Shown: piece after piece, positions 46,701-53,340 of the stretch | Numbering within the stretch: position 1 is the first letter of the stretch | How the letters are laid out: every line of letters begins with the position of its first letter | Made by a program: the position numbers and the translations under genes | Assembly (NCBI GenBank): GCA_007922305.1 | Contig: ML677373.1 | Location: forward strand, 12,760,127 to 12,824,126 | DNA from: Dermatemys mawii | Lineage: Eukaryota; Chordata; Testudines; Dermatemydidae | Reading direction: 5' to 3' | Length of the DNA: 64,000 nt | The notes under the pieces: generated by a model | The model's database searches: none | What the model was told of the DNA's origin: nothing | The model's input: the letters and a program-made list of their open reading frames with translations, nothing else

Positions 46701-48322
46701 AGATCTGCTTCGATCCAGAGATATCCTTATAAAATACAGCCAGGGAATGGTAAGGTCCAAGTGGCAACTCTCTGTGCTCTTCCATGCAGCACCGCAAGCC
46801 CCAGTTCAGTTTCAGGATTATTCCTCTCTATTTCCAAGCCCCACGAGATCAGAGGATCTGGGACCACTGCACAAAAAGGAGCTTGTACAGTGCCCAAAGA
46901 GAAGCAGCCTCATTCTCTCCATCAGATCCTCTATGGGATTGTTGAGAAGTGGCATCAGTGAGCTCGTAAAACGAGTCTTTGTCAGAGACTGGGGGAAGGA
47001 GCTGATGGGGACACGATCTGGGCATGAAAGAGCCAAGTGATTAGAAAGGATTAGCAACCACAATGCTAAGACAGCCATATACACTATTGATACAGTACAA
47101 AACTACCTCCACTGCCCCTCAAATAGCAAAGGATGCTTTGCTCACCTCCCGTGTGGCTGACTCCCATAGCAGCACAACAGCAGCAGTGCTGCCAGCAGCA
47201 TCAGAGAGGCACCCGGCCAATGGAAACAGGAGCAACGGTTACCATGGTACAGGAAACTGCTCCTCCACATTTCCTACAAAGCAAGAGCAGCAGAGAGACT
47301 CAGTGTCAGCTTAACACAGATCAAGTCCTTAAGAAGCATAACATGAGGGGGTTGGGGTAAGAAGTTCACAAAACCACTGTGGAGCAAACATCATTTGCAA
47401 AAACCCTCAAACAGTAAAGAGCTTCCCACATCAGTATTTATGTGAGCGCTAACACACTAAAAGTGGACCAGATGACTGGCTTTGGTGAATGCTACCTGCC
47501 TTGCAATGCCCTGGCACAATACAAAAGCGGCTGTGCCAGGATGCCTCATTGTCACTGATCCAGAGGGGAGAACAGACTTTTTTTTAAAATGTAATTACTA
47601 CAAATAAGACTCTAGAGCTTTTTATTTAAATGTACAGGACACCCCAACTGTAGCTGAAGCCTCAGGAGAGCGTGTTAAGCCTCGTAACCCCATCTGTTCT
47701 AAACAACCTCCTATGTGCACTGAGGGGGCAACTCTAGAGCCTCTCTCTAAAGAGATCACATTTCAAATACAGGTAAACCCCACTTCTACACAGCAATTGG
47801 GGCACAGGGAGAAGGAAAAGGCAGCACACATTCACGTTCCTAATGCTGGAAGGGGCAGGAGGTTGACTAGGTAGGAGATTCAGCCTATGCTGCTCCTAAG
47901 CATCTCTGCGTAGAAGTTAAGCTCCAAGATTCCATAACTGCACAGCTGCAAAGGAGCTATAGCCTTGCATAGCTCCTAGCATTAGCCCAAAGGAACTTAG
48001 AAGCTCAACAAAAGATGACCCTAACATAATTGATCTTCAATTAACTCAGAGTTTGAGCTTACCAAGGGTTTGGAAAGCTTGGGGCTACACCATAGGTCCT
48101 TTGTGCAAACCATACGGGGAACTGGTCCAATTCCCAGTTTCCAAACTTTAGGGTTTTGAGAGGGAAGGTCAGAACCTACTGTGGGCTTTTTTTTTGCCTC
48201 ACCTTCCATGAAATCACCTTCTTCCTTTCCTTCTGATGCCCCTCCAGCAGTGCTGACAGCTGATCTCTCAGGATAGTAAGGGCCTTCTTTGTGGTCAGGC
48301 CCAAGCCTGAGGTCATCTCATC
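10735..48322 (-). CDS. TMEM94: TMEM94, P-type-ATPase-like ER membrane protein (30 coding exons; extreme N-terminus missing)
   Basis: TMEM94 (KIAA0195) is a polytopic ER membrane protein related to P-type ATPases, reported as an ER magnesium transporter; human loss causes a neurodevelopmental and cardiac syndrome. Exons from 5' to 3' on the - strand: 48203-48322, 47146-47273, 46351-46487, 45411-45613, 43237-43388, 42074-42176, 41622-41708, 41013-41129, 38533-38589, 36479-36583, 35352-35516, 34801-35010, 33272-33587, 32105-32278, 27738-27840, 25160-25377, 23226-23407, 22874-23012, 21519-21634, 20448-20547, 19043-19151, 17431-17620, 16632-16709, 15980-16065, 14674-14755, 14137-14291, 13463-13557, 11629-11722, 11108-11278, 10735-10807. 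All have GT-AG ends and compatible phases. They sum to 4065 bases, 1354 residues plus stop, close to the roughly 1356 residues of human TMEM94. The start codon exon was not found; the first exon seen opens at phase 0 with [15 protein letters not shown]. Confidence 0.95.
11925..12045 (-). repeat. MIR-like SINE fragment
   Basis: GAGAAACTGAGACACAGACC, then TGCCCAAGGTCACTCAGTGC and AACTCTCTGGGCTCTAACCAC. This is the reverse-strand MIR order (gradient of 'accounting' motifs common to amniotes), inside a TMEM94 intron. Confidence 0.6.
12435..12599 (+). repeat. Tandem repeat, four identical 40-bp units with ACTAYRNNNCCCR motif
   Basis: Units at 12435-12474, 12475-12514, 12515-12554 and 12555-12594 are identical base for base, plus five bases of a fifth. 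Each unit holds ACTACAGCTCCCAG, an exact fit to the vertebrate promoter motif ACTAYRNNNCCCR bound by ZNF143/THAP11, and a following GGCAATGC. The array lies in the TMEM94 intron between exons 11629-11722 and 13463-13557. Confidence 0.9.
12821..13400 (-). mobile_element. CR1 LINE, 3' end
   Basis: The + strand reads, in order, ACTGGAAGGGACCTCAACAG, GTCATTTAGTCCAGTTCCC, AACCTGTTCTTAAAAACCTC, CCCTGACAGGAAGTTTTTCC and GCCCAGAACTGGACACAATA. This is the classic reverse complement of a CR1 3' region; the 3' end of the element is at about 12821. It is 5'-truncated, as most CR1 copies are, and intronic in TMEM94. Confidence 0.9.
17431..20547 (-). CDS. TMEM94: TMEM94 exons 20448-20547, 19043-19151, 17431-17620: end of phosphorylation domain
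   Basis: Exon 20448-20547 encodes [19 protein letters not shown] then [12 protein letters not shown]. Exon 19043-19151 encodes [20 protein letters not shown] then [36 protein letters not shown] is in the place of the GDGVNDAPALK.AD(I/V)G hinge motif of P-type ATPases; the two Asp of GDG.ND are lost, but the following SDVSIALDP mirrors ADVGIAM. Exon 17431-17620 adds the SWETFGYAT segment and ends at [11 protein letters not shown], leading to the last membrane domain. Confidence 0.93.
17764..17945. repeat. Unclassified amniote interspersed repeat
   Basis: Phrases such as TTTCAAAAGTGCCCAAGGG, TTTAGGAGCACAAGTCCCA, TTTCAGAAGTGACTAAGGA and TTTCTGAAAATCAGGCTCC recur widely in turtle and bird introns. 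A related piece is at 18453-18505. I cannot assign the family. Confidence 0.4.
19895..20010 (-). repeat. MIR-like SINE fragment
   Basis: CCCATTTTACAGATGAAGGA, ACTAAGGCACCGAGAGGGTA and AGTCATGCAGAAAGCTAGTG are the reverse-strand MIR core signatures. Intronic in TMEM94. Confidence 0.6.
21519..35010 (-). CDS. TMEM94: TMEM94 exons 34801-35010 to 21519-21634: large cytosolic (nucleotide-domain-position) region
   Basis: Eight exons (34801-35010, 33272-33587, 32105-32278, 27738-27840, 25160-25377, 23226-23407, 22874-23012, 21519-21634) encode the long cytosolic insert. Landmarks are [20 protein letters not shown], acidic [115 protein letters not shown] (the YR.LA.A-like region of P-type ATPases), [19 protein letters not shown] and [19 protein letters not shown]. 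The acceptor of exon 23226-23407 (GCCTGAAG|AAGGG) has a weak pyrimidine tract but the phase fits only there. Confidence 0.93.
21960..22175. repeat. Probable DNA-transposon-derived fragment
   Basis: GCAGTGTAAACGTTCCTGC, GAGACCCATCCCCCACCCC, GAGCCCAAACTCCAGCCTGA and GAACACCTACATTGGTATTT resemble a high-copy non-autonomous element of turtle genomes. No clean terminal inverted repeat is left, so this is a family-memory call only. Confidence 0.35.
23430..23690. repeat. CA-rich low-complexity tract
   Basis: About 260 bases strongly enriched in CA/ACA words on the + strand, not a clean dinucleotide repeat. It directly follows the acceptor of TMEM94 exon 23226-23407. The skew leaves long open frames on both strands, which I regard as by-products. 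Confidence 0.6.
24050..24245 (-). repeat. MIR-like SINE fragment
   Basis: CCTCATTTTACAGAATGGGG, AACTGAGGCACACAGGGG, GCAAAGCCAGGAACAGGACT and GAGTCTCAGTCCCCTGCTTT follow in reverse MIR order. Confidence 0.6.
24356..25031. mobile_element. Harbinger-type MITE with TAA target duplication and AGCGCT palindromes
   Basis: The left end GGGTATGGTTACACT and the right end AGTGTAACCATGGCC are imperfect inverted repeats, flanked by TAA at 24353-24355 and 25032-25034, the 3-bp TWA duplication of PIF/Harbinger elements. Within the 676 bp, AGCGCT occurs seven times, mostly as TATAGCGCTAT-type palindromes in the two subterminal regions (24378-24430 and 24855-25010). No transposase ORF is present, so it is non-autonomous. 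Intronic in TMEM94. Confidence 0.75.
25544..26799 (+). mobile_element. hAT transposon, internally deleted, with a BED zinc-finger remnant
   Basis: The ends are CAGGGGTCTCAAAC (25544) and TTTAAGACCCCTG (to 26799). They are flanked by GTCTAAAG (25536-25543) and GTCTGAAG (26800-26807), an 8-bp target duplication with one mismatch, as hAT elements make. The interior is G/C-rich with vestigial 'cggcccgc'-like words, then a transposase N-terminus at about 26200-26429. A second left-type end, CAGGGGTCTCAAAC, begins at 26469, so a smaller copy is nested in or fused to the larger one. Confidence 0.75.
26200..26429 (+). pseudogene. hAT transposase N-terminal fragment with BED-type zinc finger
   Basis: The frame from 26220 reads [20 protein letters not shown] then [20 protein letters not shown] and HREKY. 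The C-x2-C ... H-x4-H arrangement with aromatic residues before it is the BED finger of hAT transposases of the ZBED5/GTF2IRD2 type. An upstream ATG ACT TCA TCA with a run of nine A is out of frame with this ORF, suggesting an A-run frameshift. The ORF stops after the finger and the catalytic domain is absent, so it is dead. Confidence 0.7.
28318..28490 (+). repeat. MIR-like SINE fragment
   Basis: GGGCCTGGGACTCAGGAGACC, TGGCAAGTCACTTCACTTCC and AGCGCTCTGAGATCTACTGA appear in forward MIR order. Old copy in the 4.3-kb intron 27841-32104. Confidence 0.65.
28500..30515. other. Intronic stretch with nothing recognisable
   Basis: Within TMEM94 intron 27841-32104. I see no splice-flanked conserved coding segment, inverted ends or tandem array here. 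Confidence 0.5.
30520..30765 (-). mobile_element. CR1 LINE 3' fragment
   Basis: GGGGCCATTCTGATCTAGTC, AATTTCACCCAGTTATTCC and TAAATTATTCCAATGGTTAA on the + strand match the reverse complement of a CR1 tail. Diverged and 5'-truncated. Confidence 0.75.
31377..31975. mobile_element. Non-autonomous hAT element
   Basis: Inverted ends CAGGGGTGGGCAAA (31377) and TTTGCCCACCTCTG (to 31975). Flanks GTCTAGAG (31369-31376) and GTCTATAG (31976-31983) form an 8-bp duplication with one mismatch. The interior is G/C-rich and non-coding; open frames on both strands here are chance. It lies 130 bp from TMEM94 exon 32105-32278. Confidence 0.85.
32645..32800 (+). repeat. MIR-like SINE fragment
   Basis: CTGGCTCTGCCACTGACTCA, GTGACCTAGGACAAGTCATT and ATGCCTCACTTTTAAATGGGG give the forward MIR core. 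A related 3' piece (GCTTTGAGATCTACTAATGA) is just upstream at 32515-32560. Confidence 0.7.
33588..34800. other. TMEM94 intron, nothing recognised
   Basis: Intron between exons 34801-35010 and 33272-33587. Both splice sites are clear. I see no repeat family I can name. Confidence 0.6.
35352..38589 (-). CDS. TMEM94: TMEM94 exons 38533-38589, 36479-36583, 35352-35516: start of phosphorylation domain with degenerate DKTG motif
   Basis: Exon 38533-38589 is 19 codons, [19 protein letters not shown]. Exon 36479-36583 is 35 codons ending [10 protein letters not shown]. Exon 35352-35516 opens [25 protein letters not shown] aligns with the DKTGTLT phosphorylation motif of P-type ATPases: Asp, Lys and Gly are kept, both Thr are replaced. 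The Asp is about residue 409 from the first visible codon. I take the acceptor at TTTTAG|GTGCTT because it keeps VLCCV in frame; an AG closer to the motif (TGTGTAG|ACAAG) would lose it. Confidence 0.92.
35795..35962 (-). repeat. MIR-like SINE fragment
   Basis: CTATTTTACAGACTGGTACA, AAGGCTCAGGGAGATCAAGA and GGCAGAGCTAGGAATAGAACC follow the reverse MIR order. A further related piece is at 36245-36320 (TATATAGCGCTTTTCATCA). Confidence 0.6.
36975..37085 (-). repeat. MIR-like SINE fragment
   Basis: CAGATGGGACAACTGAGGTG, ACTTGCCCAAGGCAACCCAG and GGGAGTCAGGAGTCCGGGTT are well-preserved reverse MIR signatures. It ends about 390 bp upstream of exon 36479-36583 in the sense direction. Confidence 0.7.
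37090..38530. other. TMEM94 intron, nothing recognised
   Basis: Part of the intron 36584-38532. No conserved coding segment, inverted repeat or array seen. Confidence 0.5.
38705..39130. repeat. Old interspersed repeat pieces, left side of a CR1 insertion
   Basis: GACCAATGATCCATCATATCC (38723) and CTGTACAGGTCCTGGATGAA with ACACTTACAGACTAAAGAG are common amniote repeat phrases. The stretch 39030-39120 (AGAATGAAAGGGGCTATAAG, ATGCAGAGCTTGGAAGGG) appears to continue at 40612-40830 beyond the CR1. Confidence 0.4.
39340..40615 (+). mobile_element. CR1 LINE, reverse-transcriptase remnant and 3' end
   Basis: The translated + strand at 39719-40075 shows [14 protein letters not shown], [20 protein letters not shown] and then GEIPGLEG and PVSLTS-like words in shifting frames, as in the CR1 RT N-terminus. 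From 40195, TTAGCTTATCAAAGAGAGG, CTTGATCACAGTCTATAAG and GATCCCTTCTGGCCTTAAG are the usual CR1 3' region. The core of the RT and the endonuclease are missing, and there are many stops. A 16-base A run is at 40357-40372. Confidence 0.8.
40612..40830. repeat. Old interspersed repeat, right side of the CR1 insertion
   Basis: GAACTTGATGGGAAAGGGAA, GTTACATGGTCCAGCTGACA and GGCTGCCCTAGTCAAGATCA, then GGCCTGAACAAGCTTTGTG, belong to a repeat type frequent in turtles that I cannot name. It looks like the continuation of 39030-39130. Confidence 0.4.
41013..42176 (-). CDS. TMEM94: TMEM94 exons 42074-42176, 41622-41708, 41013-41129: third and fourth membrane helices
   Basis: Exon 42074-42176 encodes [19 protein letters not shown] and a hydrophobic [11 protein letters not shown]. 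Exon 41622-41708 continues [17 protein letters not shown]. Exon 41013-41129 is [20 protein letters not shown] followed by [13 protein letters not shown]. The [12 protein letters not shown] helix, rich in proline, sits where the PEGL-type helix M4 of P-type ATPases lies, just before the phosphorylation domain. Confidence 0.94.
41851..41870 (+). repeat. (CCCAT)4 microsatellite
   Basis: Four perfect copies of CCCAT in the intron 41709-42073, preceded by a C-rich run. Confidence 0.9.
43237..45613 (-). CDS. TMEM94: TMEM94 exons 45411-45613 and 43237-43388: actuator-like domain
   Basis: Exon 45411-45613 encodes [19 protein letters not shown] and [20 protein letters not shown]. The EGDII.L.PG pattern (about residues 176-184 counted from the first visible codon) corresponds to the GD(I/V)V.L..GD strand of P-type ATPase actuator domains. 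The catalytic TGE loop of true pumps is not obvious. Exon 43237-43388 starts [20 protein letters not shown], a proline-rich loop, and ends [12 protein letters not shown] before the next membrane helices. Confidence 0.93.
43389..45410. other. TMEM94 intron with small repeat fragments
   Basis: A CR1 tail fragment (CAGACTTACAGACTTCAAGG, AGAAGGGACCGTTATGATC) is at about 44562-44640 on the - strand. At 43664-43738, CATCTACACTATGGTGTTAT and CAGTGTAGACATGACCTTAA look like part of a Harbinger MITE ending at a TAA. The rest shows nothing I recognise. Confidence 0.45.
46351..48322 (-). CDS. TMEM94: TMEM94 exons 48203-48322, 47146-47273, 46351-46487: N-terminus and first membrane hairpin
   Basis: The first exon encodes [20 protein letters not shown] and [12 protein letters not shown], a cytosolic amphipathic segment. 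The second encodes [19 protein letters not shown] and then [17 protein letters not shown], the first membrane helix. The third encodes [20 protein letters not shown], the second membrane helix, followed by the basic stop-transfer run [15 protein letters not shown]. In the third exon the leucine run is coded by a CTC-rich trinucleotide tract, seen as GAG repeats on the + strand at about 46436-46455. The intervening introns are 47274-48202 and 46488-47145. Confidence 0.94.
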
Positions 48323-48436
48323 CTGGATAGCAGAAAACAGTCTATTTAGTGCTTCACCATTATCTATCTTGTTTTTTTTCCTGCTGCCAAGCAACTATGT
48401 CCCCGAATGCCTTGGAATCATCTGCAATGTGCTCAC

Positions 48437-48561
48437 TAGGGTGACCAGATGTCCCAATTTTATAGGGATAGTCCTGATTTTGGGGTCTTTTTCTTATATA
48501 GGCTCCTATTACCCACCCACCCATTGTCCCAATTTTTCACACTTGCTGTTTGGTCACCCTA
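48437..48561. mobile_element. Short hAT-like MITE
   Basis: Near-perfect inverted ends TAGGGTGACCAGATG and TTTGGTCACCCTA bound 125 bp. Flanks GTGCTCAC (48429-48436) and GCGCTCAC (48562-48569) are an 8-bp duplication with one mismatch. The interior (ATGTCCCAATTTTATAGGGA ... CTTATATAGGCTCCTATTAC) is a high-copy turtle MITE. It lies 115 bp upstream of the first TMEM94 exon seen. Confidence 0.85.
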
Positions 48562-49392
48562 GCGCTCACCCTCCCATGAACTTTAGACTGGCTTGCTGGA
48601 ATTAAAAAAAAAAGATGATCACAGGCAAGAAACACATTGCTGAGCACTCCAGCTAAATGCTCCACCGCAGCATGAGAACTATGAGACAAAGTCCCGAAGA
48701 CATAAGTGTCTCTGGCTGGCTGGAATGCTATAAAGGGAGCACGTTCAACTCCCACAGGTGAGGGAGGTTTGAACTGACATCACTGTTAGGGATTCAAGGT
48801 GATTTGCCAAGAGCAGGTTATGAATTGATCTCTTAGCAGCTACCCCAAAGAAAGACCACCTGTCTGCAGGAATGAAAATGGGTGCCCTTCAGGTCACCAC
48901 TTCATTCTAGATCAGGTGCAAGTGTGAGAAGTTCAACTTATTGAGCCCCAAATTTCAGACAAAAGCTAAAAATAAGCAGCACAAGATAGACAGTTATGCT
49001 GAAATTTTAATGATGCAGGATACATTGCTTTTCTTTTAGTTTCCTTTTTTAACATGTTTACACATCCTTACCATATAAATATCAGGAACGAAACAATCAC
49101 TACAACAGTTAGCTTTTGTTTAGAGAGACATTATAAAGGAATATAGTCATCAGATCTTTCTGTTTAATATGTTACCATATTACAGAGTGAGCATCATTAC
49201 AAAGACTATAATAGGTTGCTTCTAGTGATTTTATTAAATGAAGTGAAATCTCTATATACATATATTTAACAGACCAGCACTGTCTATCAAATGTTAATAT
49301 TAACAAAAAAAAAAGTATGGTAAGTTTTTTTGCAGGTGAATGTACTTTGAGCACTGAATAAAAGGTAACCAAAGATCTATAAATAAATAAAT

Positions 49393-49582
49393 GGAGATAT
49401 ATCTATCTCATAGAGCTGGAAGGACCTTGAAAGGTCATTGAGTCCCATCCCCTGCCTTCACTAGCAGCACCAACTACTATCCTGACAGATTTTTTCATTT
49501 TGTCCTGACCCCTAAAGGATTGAACTCACAACCCTGAGTTTAGCAGGCTCATGCTCAAACCACTGAGCTATCCCTTCCCTCC
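49393..49582 (-). mobile_element. Turtle tRNA-derived SINE
   Basis: On the - strand it begins GGATAGCTCAGTGGTTTGAG, a tRNA-like A box, then has GGGTTGTGAGTTCAATCCTT, a B box. It ends TCCTTCCAGCTCTATGAGAT and ATATATCTCC followed by a TTTA repeat tail. This layout is that of the tRNA-Lys-derived Pol III SINE of cryptodiran turtles, whose tail is shared with a CR1-type LINE that mobilises it. It is the best single clue to the organism. Confidence 0.85.
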
Positions 49583-49971
49583 TTATAGTCAAGGATCAGC
49601 ACTGCACCACTTTCCACAGCCCTCTTTGGACCAGAGCAGCAAACCATAGCCACTGGGAGCTGTCACTGGCGAACCGGCAAGTAAACAAACCAGTGGGGCC
49701 CACTAAGGGTGCTTACCCTGCGGTGCCACGTTCAAGGTTGCTGATCCATGATATATAGACACTTGTTAGAAAAGTTGTCTGCAAAGATTGATATAAATTA
49801 GTTATTTTTGTTTCCTAACTGATCAGATGCCATCTCTTCTATTAAAATTAGCTTTCTGTATACCAGGTTTCTTTGAAAGTTGAGAAATATAATGCCTGAC
49901 TTGAAAGTCCTAGTACAAGGGGAGAGTGGGCCAGTTAATGTTGATCTCTAAATAAGGTTAAAACCATTTTT

Positions 49972-52270
49972 TTAACTGAATAGCTGGCCCACCATGTGTA
50001 TTCCATGGCTCTCCCAATCTTGGAAGCTCTCCTGTTCACAATTTGGGTTAAGATATGGATTATTTGTAATGGGTGTCACTGGCAAGAGAAAATAACTTAT
50101 CTTATGTGTAGTTCTATCCCAAACATAAACTAGCCTTTTCTGAAGGATGTGCATAAATTTCTGAAGGAGGAGATTTTTTTTTTTATTAGTCAATAGCAGT
50201 TTTGCAACATTCTCACTGCTACAATTATTTTGTTTAATAAATACCCCATGTTTGGCTGGGTTAGAGCATCCCAAATTCACTACTGCTTTGAGCTGGCTGA
50301 TTAAGTAGTACTACAGAATATTTGGAACAACGAATCCATCCTGTTTAATGGGCCTATATAGGTATCTGCACTTGCTCTTGGTCTTTCCCTATTCCATAGG
50401 AATTTTGACATCCTCTGTATTTCTGCTAGGGTTTTATCTGGGATAATCCCAGAAAAATTTGGAATCAAGAAAGATATCCTTGGCAGAATGCTCATTTTTG
50501 CTGCAGCTATACTTCCTCACCAAGAAATTGCATACTTCCTTCAGCACCCCAGATCTTTGTTCATTTCCCGAAGTAGTGGTTTGACACTAAATCACAGAGC
50601 TCTCTTATGTCGTTTGAGATTTGAATGCCCAGATATCTTACGGAATTTGTTGGGCCAAAGTCCACATAGGGCTTGAAACAGAAAGTGCCACTATTCTATC
50701 TCCTTTGTCTGTGTCTAGTGACAATAAAAGAAACTTTTTTTTTTATTTGGTATTACAGATGATTCCAAGTCCTCTCTTAATATTGTCTGAGATTTGTCTA
50801 TCCTTAATGAATTCAGTTTGATCTGGGTTTATATAAATTGAGAGCATAGACCGCAATCAGCTAGCTCATAGTTTTGCTACAATCTTTATGCCACAATTCA
50901 ACAGTGATATAGGCCTACAGGAAATGCATAAGGTGAGATCTGTTCCATCTTTAAGGAGAATAACCACAGTAGCTTTTTTCATAGGTTGCAGAAGTTCCTA
51001 CCCTAACAGAATAGTGTTGAAGTTACCTCTTATGGGACCCACTATTACGTGCTTAAATACCTTGTAAAATTCAGCTGAAAAGCCAGCAGGTCCTGGAATT
51101 TTCCCACTTTCCATACGTGCTATTGCCACTAAGATTTCTTCTTCTGTTATTTCTTTATCTAAAAAGTCTTAAAATTTTTGCTTATCCTTGGCAAATCTGT
51201 TACTTTGAGATTTTTTTTTTAATTAACTTCAGAGCTTGCAGTATCTGAGATATAGAGATTTTTAAAATAAGCAGCAAAAGTAGCACATTTCATTAGGGTG
51301 CATAACTATCTTTTTGATGATTGTTCTTAACTGGTGGAATAATACATTGCTCTTGAATACCTTTGAGCTATCACTTTTATTTCCTTTTTCAGAAAACTTC
51401 TGCTTTGTATACTAAGGGCTTTTTCAGTGGCATGTCATCAACATATTCAATTTTCCCCTAATATTTAGTTAATTGTCATGGATTTTTTTTTTGAACCTGT
51501 GTTTTTATGCATGTCTTGCAACCTTTTATCTTCTGCTACAGTTCTATTTTTTCTTGAGCTGTTTTCTTTTTTCAGGTGAGAGGTTTTGCTTATCAACTGA
51601 TCCCTAAACAGTGTTTTACCTGCCTCCTAGAGAAAGCCTCTCTTTATGTTGTCCATATCATTTATCAGAAAATACTGAACAATGTAATTTTCAGTTTCCA
51701 CAACCCAGTCTTTTTCATGGAGAAAAAAAAGCAGTCCGTTTCCCCTCTCCCCTCAAAAAGTAATCCCTGGGACCCACCCCAGCTATCAGTATCACTTTAC
51801 TGGTGCATGATCTGACCATGTAATGTTGCCAATTTCTGCAGATCATGTCTGCTTCATTAAGGATTTACAAATTAACATCACATCTATTCTAGGATATAAC
51901 GGATGAGGGTGTGAATAAAATGTGTAATCTTTTTCCACTGGGTTCAATTCTCTCCATCAAGGTGACAAATTGAGCTGTTGGCACAGAGAGGCCAATGCTT
52001 CTCCAGCTTCCCTATCCCCCTAGTCTTTTAAATCAGGTTTGTCCCAGTCAGGAATTGATGTGCAATTGAAGTCTCTGCCAAGTACAACTTCCCCTTGCCC
52101 AAAGTGTTGCAGTGTTTTAAAGAAGTCCTTTTGGTTGAGAGCATATGCTGAGCCCGCCATTATTAATTATCCAGAAACTGTGTCCTTCAACAATCTAATT
52201 CATCCCTCCTTCTCCTTACGTTGAACTTTAACTTGAAAAGGTATGTGTTTATCAAATTTTATGCCCATTC
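49972..52270 (-). pseudogene. L1 ORF2 (endonuclease/reverse transcriptase) remnant
   Basis: The endonuclease is marked by VVLGRDFNC (the GDFN motif as GRDFN), NPVEKDYTFYSHPHPLYPRI and GNITWSDHAPV, the SDH active-site motif. The RT is marked by ESGKIPGPAGFSAEFYKVF, the CRPISLLN-like word and DQTEFIKDRQISDNIK. The C-terminus includes PVTPITNNPYLNPNCEQESF and a DWESHGI word. Several in-frame stops and shifts separate these blocks, and the YIDD block was not seen. Confidence 0.8.
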
Positions 52271-53340
52271 CTCTTTTCTTCAGCTGAAACAAAACATGAC
52301 TGTTAAAACCAATTACACCTTTCACATTCTTATAATTTGTCCCTTCTGAAAATGAGTATACTGAAATAAAATAATCTGAGCAAGGATTTTAAAGTTCTAC
52401 CAGGGCATTTCCCCTTTCAATTACATTATTAGCCCTCTGACATGCAAACATGTCACTATAAAACAAAGAACCATTGAGAGTAACTATTCAATTTATTTTA
52501 AAAATTGAAACTACTGAGATTTTTTAGATGTTTGATGGCATGACCCCTTGTGTTGTCAGTATCTCTCTTGTATCTCTTATTATGTTGCATTCACAACTAT
52601 GTGTCTGAATAGGAGTTGGTTTGAGTTTGTACACTTCCATATCTATTTCTTATATTAATTCCCCTCACCTTCCCCTCTTTTGCATTCCCCTTACTTTAAA
52701 TCCACAAATAAAAACTATATAACATGTAAAACAGTCTCCAAGTGACTAAGCTTTGCTGAACCCTAACCCCCTGTACTCTCACCAAGAACACTTCCGCTGT
52801 TTCTCTTGTAATCCAAAGGAGGTGCATTCTCCACCTATAGGACCTCACTCCCCACCCTTAGGGATAGATTCAAACTAATCAGATGGTAGTTACCAGGAGG
52901 ATTTACAAGACCCTCTAAAGACTCCTCCCCACCCCCTCCCTCTTTTCTCCAGTCTGCTCCATTCTTGGGATTTCATCTCTTACCCCTACTACCAACTCCC
53001 CTCTTAATGTCCTTTATTTCCTCTGTGTTTTAAAATACAGTACCCAGCTTTTACCAATCACCCCAACTAAAGCAAATTTCATACTATTTTCTTTATAAAA
53101 TTGACATAGTTACTGTTCATTCCTGGTGACTCCAAAGAAATCTCTTCTGGTTAGTTTCTAGGATATGCCTTGGGTATCTGAGTTCTCTTGTTCAGTTTTA
53201 CTTATGCCGTTGCCAGGGGGGTCTCTTTCTTTTCCCATCCTTTTTCTCTTGTGTTTCATCATTTCCTAAGAGTTTTTTTTAGCAGCTTATCTGTAGTTAC
53301 TACCTCTGAAGAATCTTTGTGTACACTGAAGGTATGGATT

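Noticed and set aside
49559..49582. Possible tRNA gene
   Set aside because: The A and B boxes belong to a SINE with a CR1-like tail and degenerate arms, not to a foldable tRNA.
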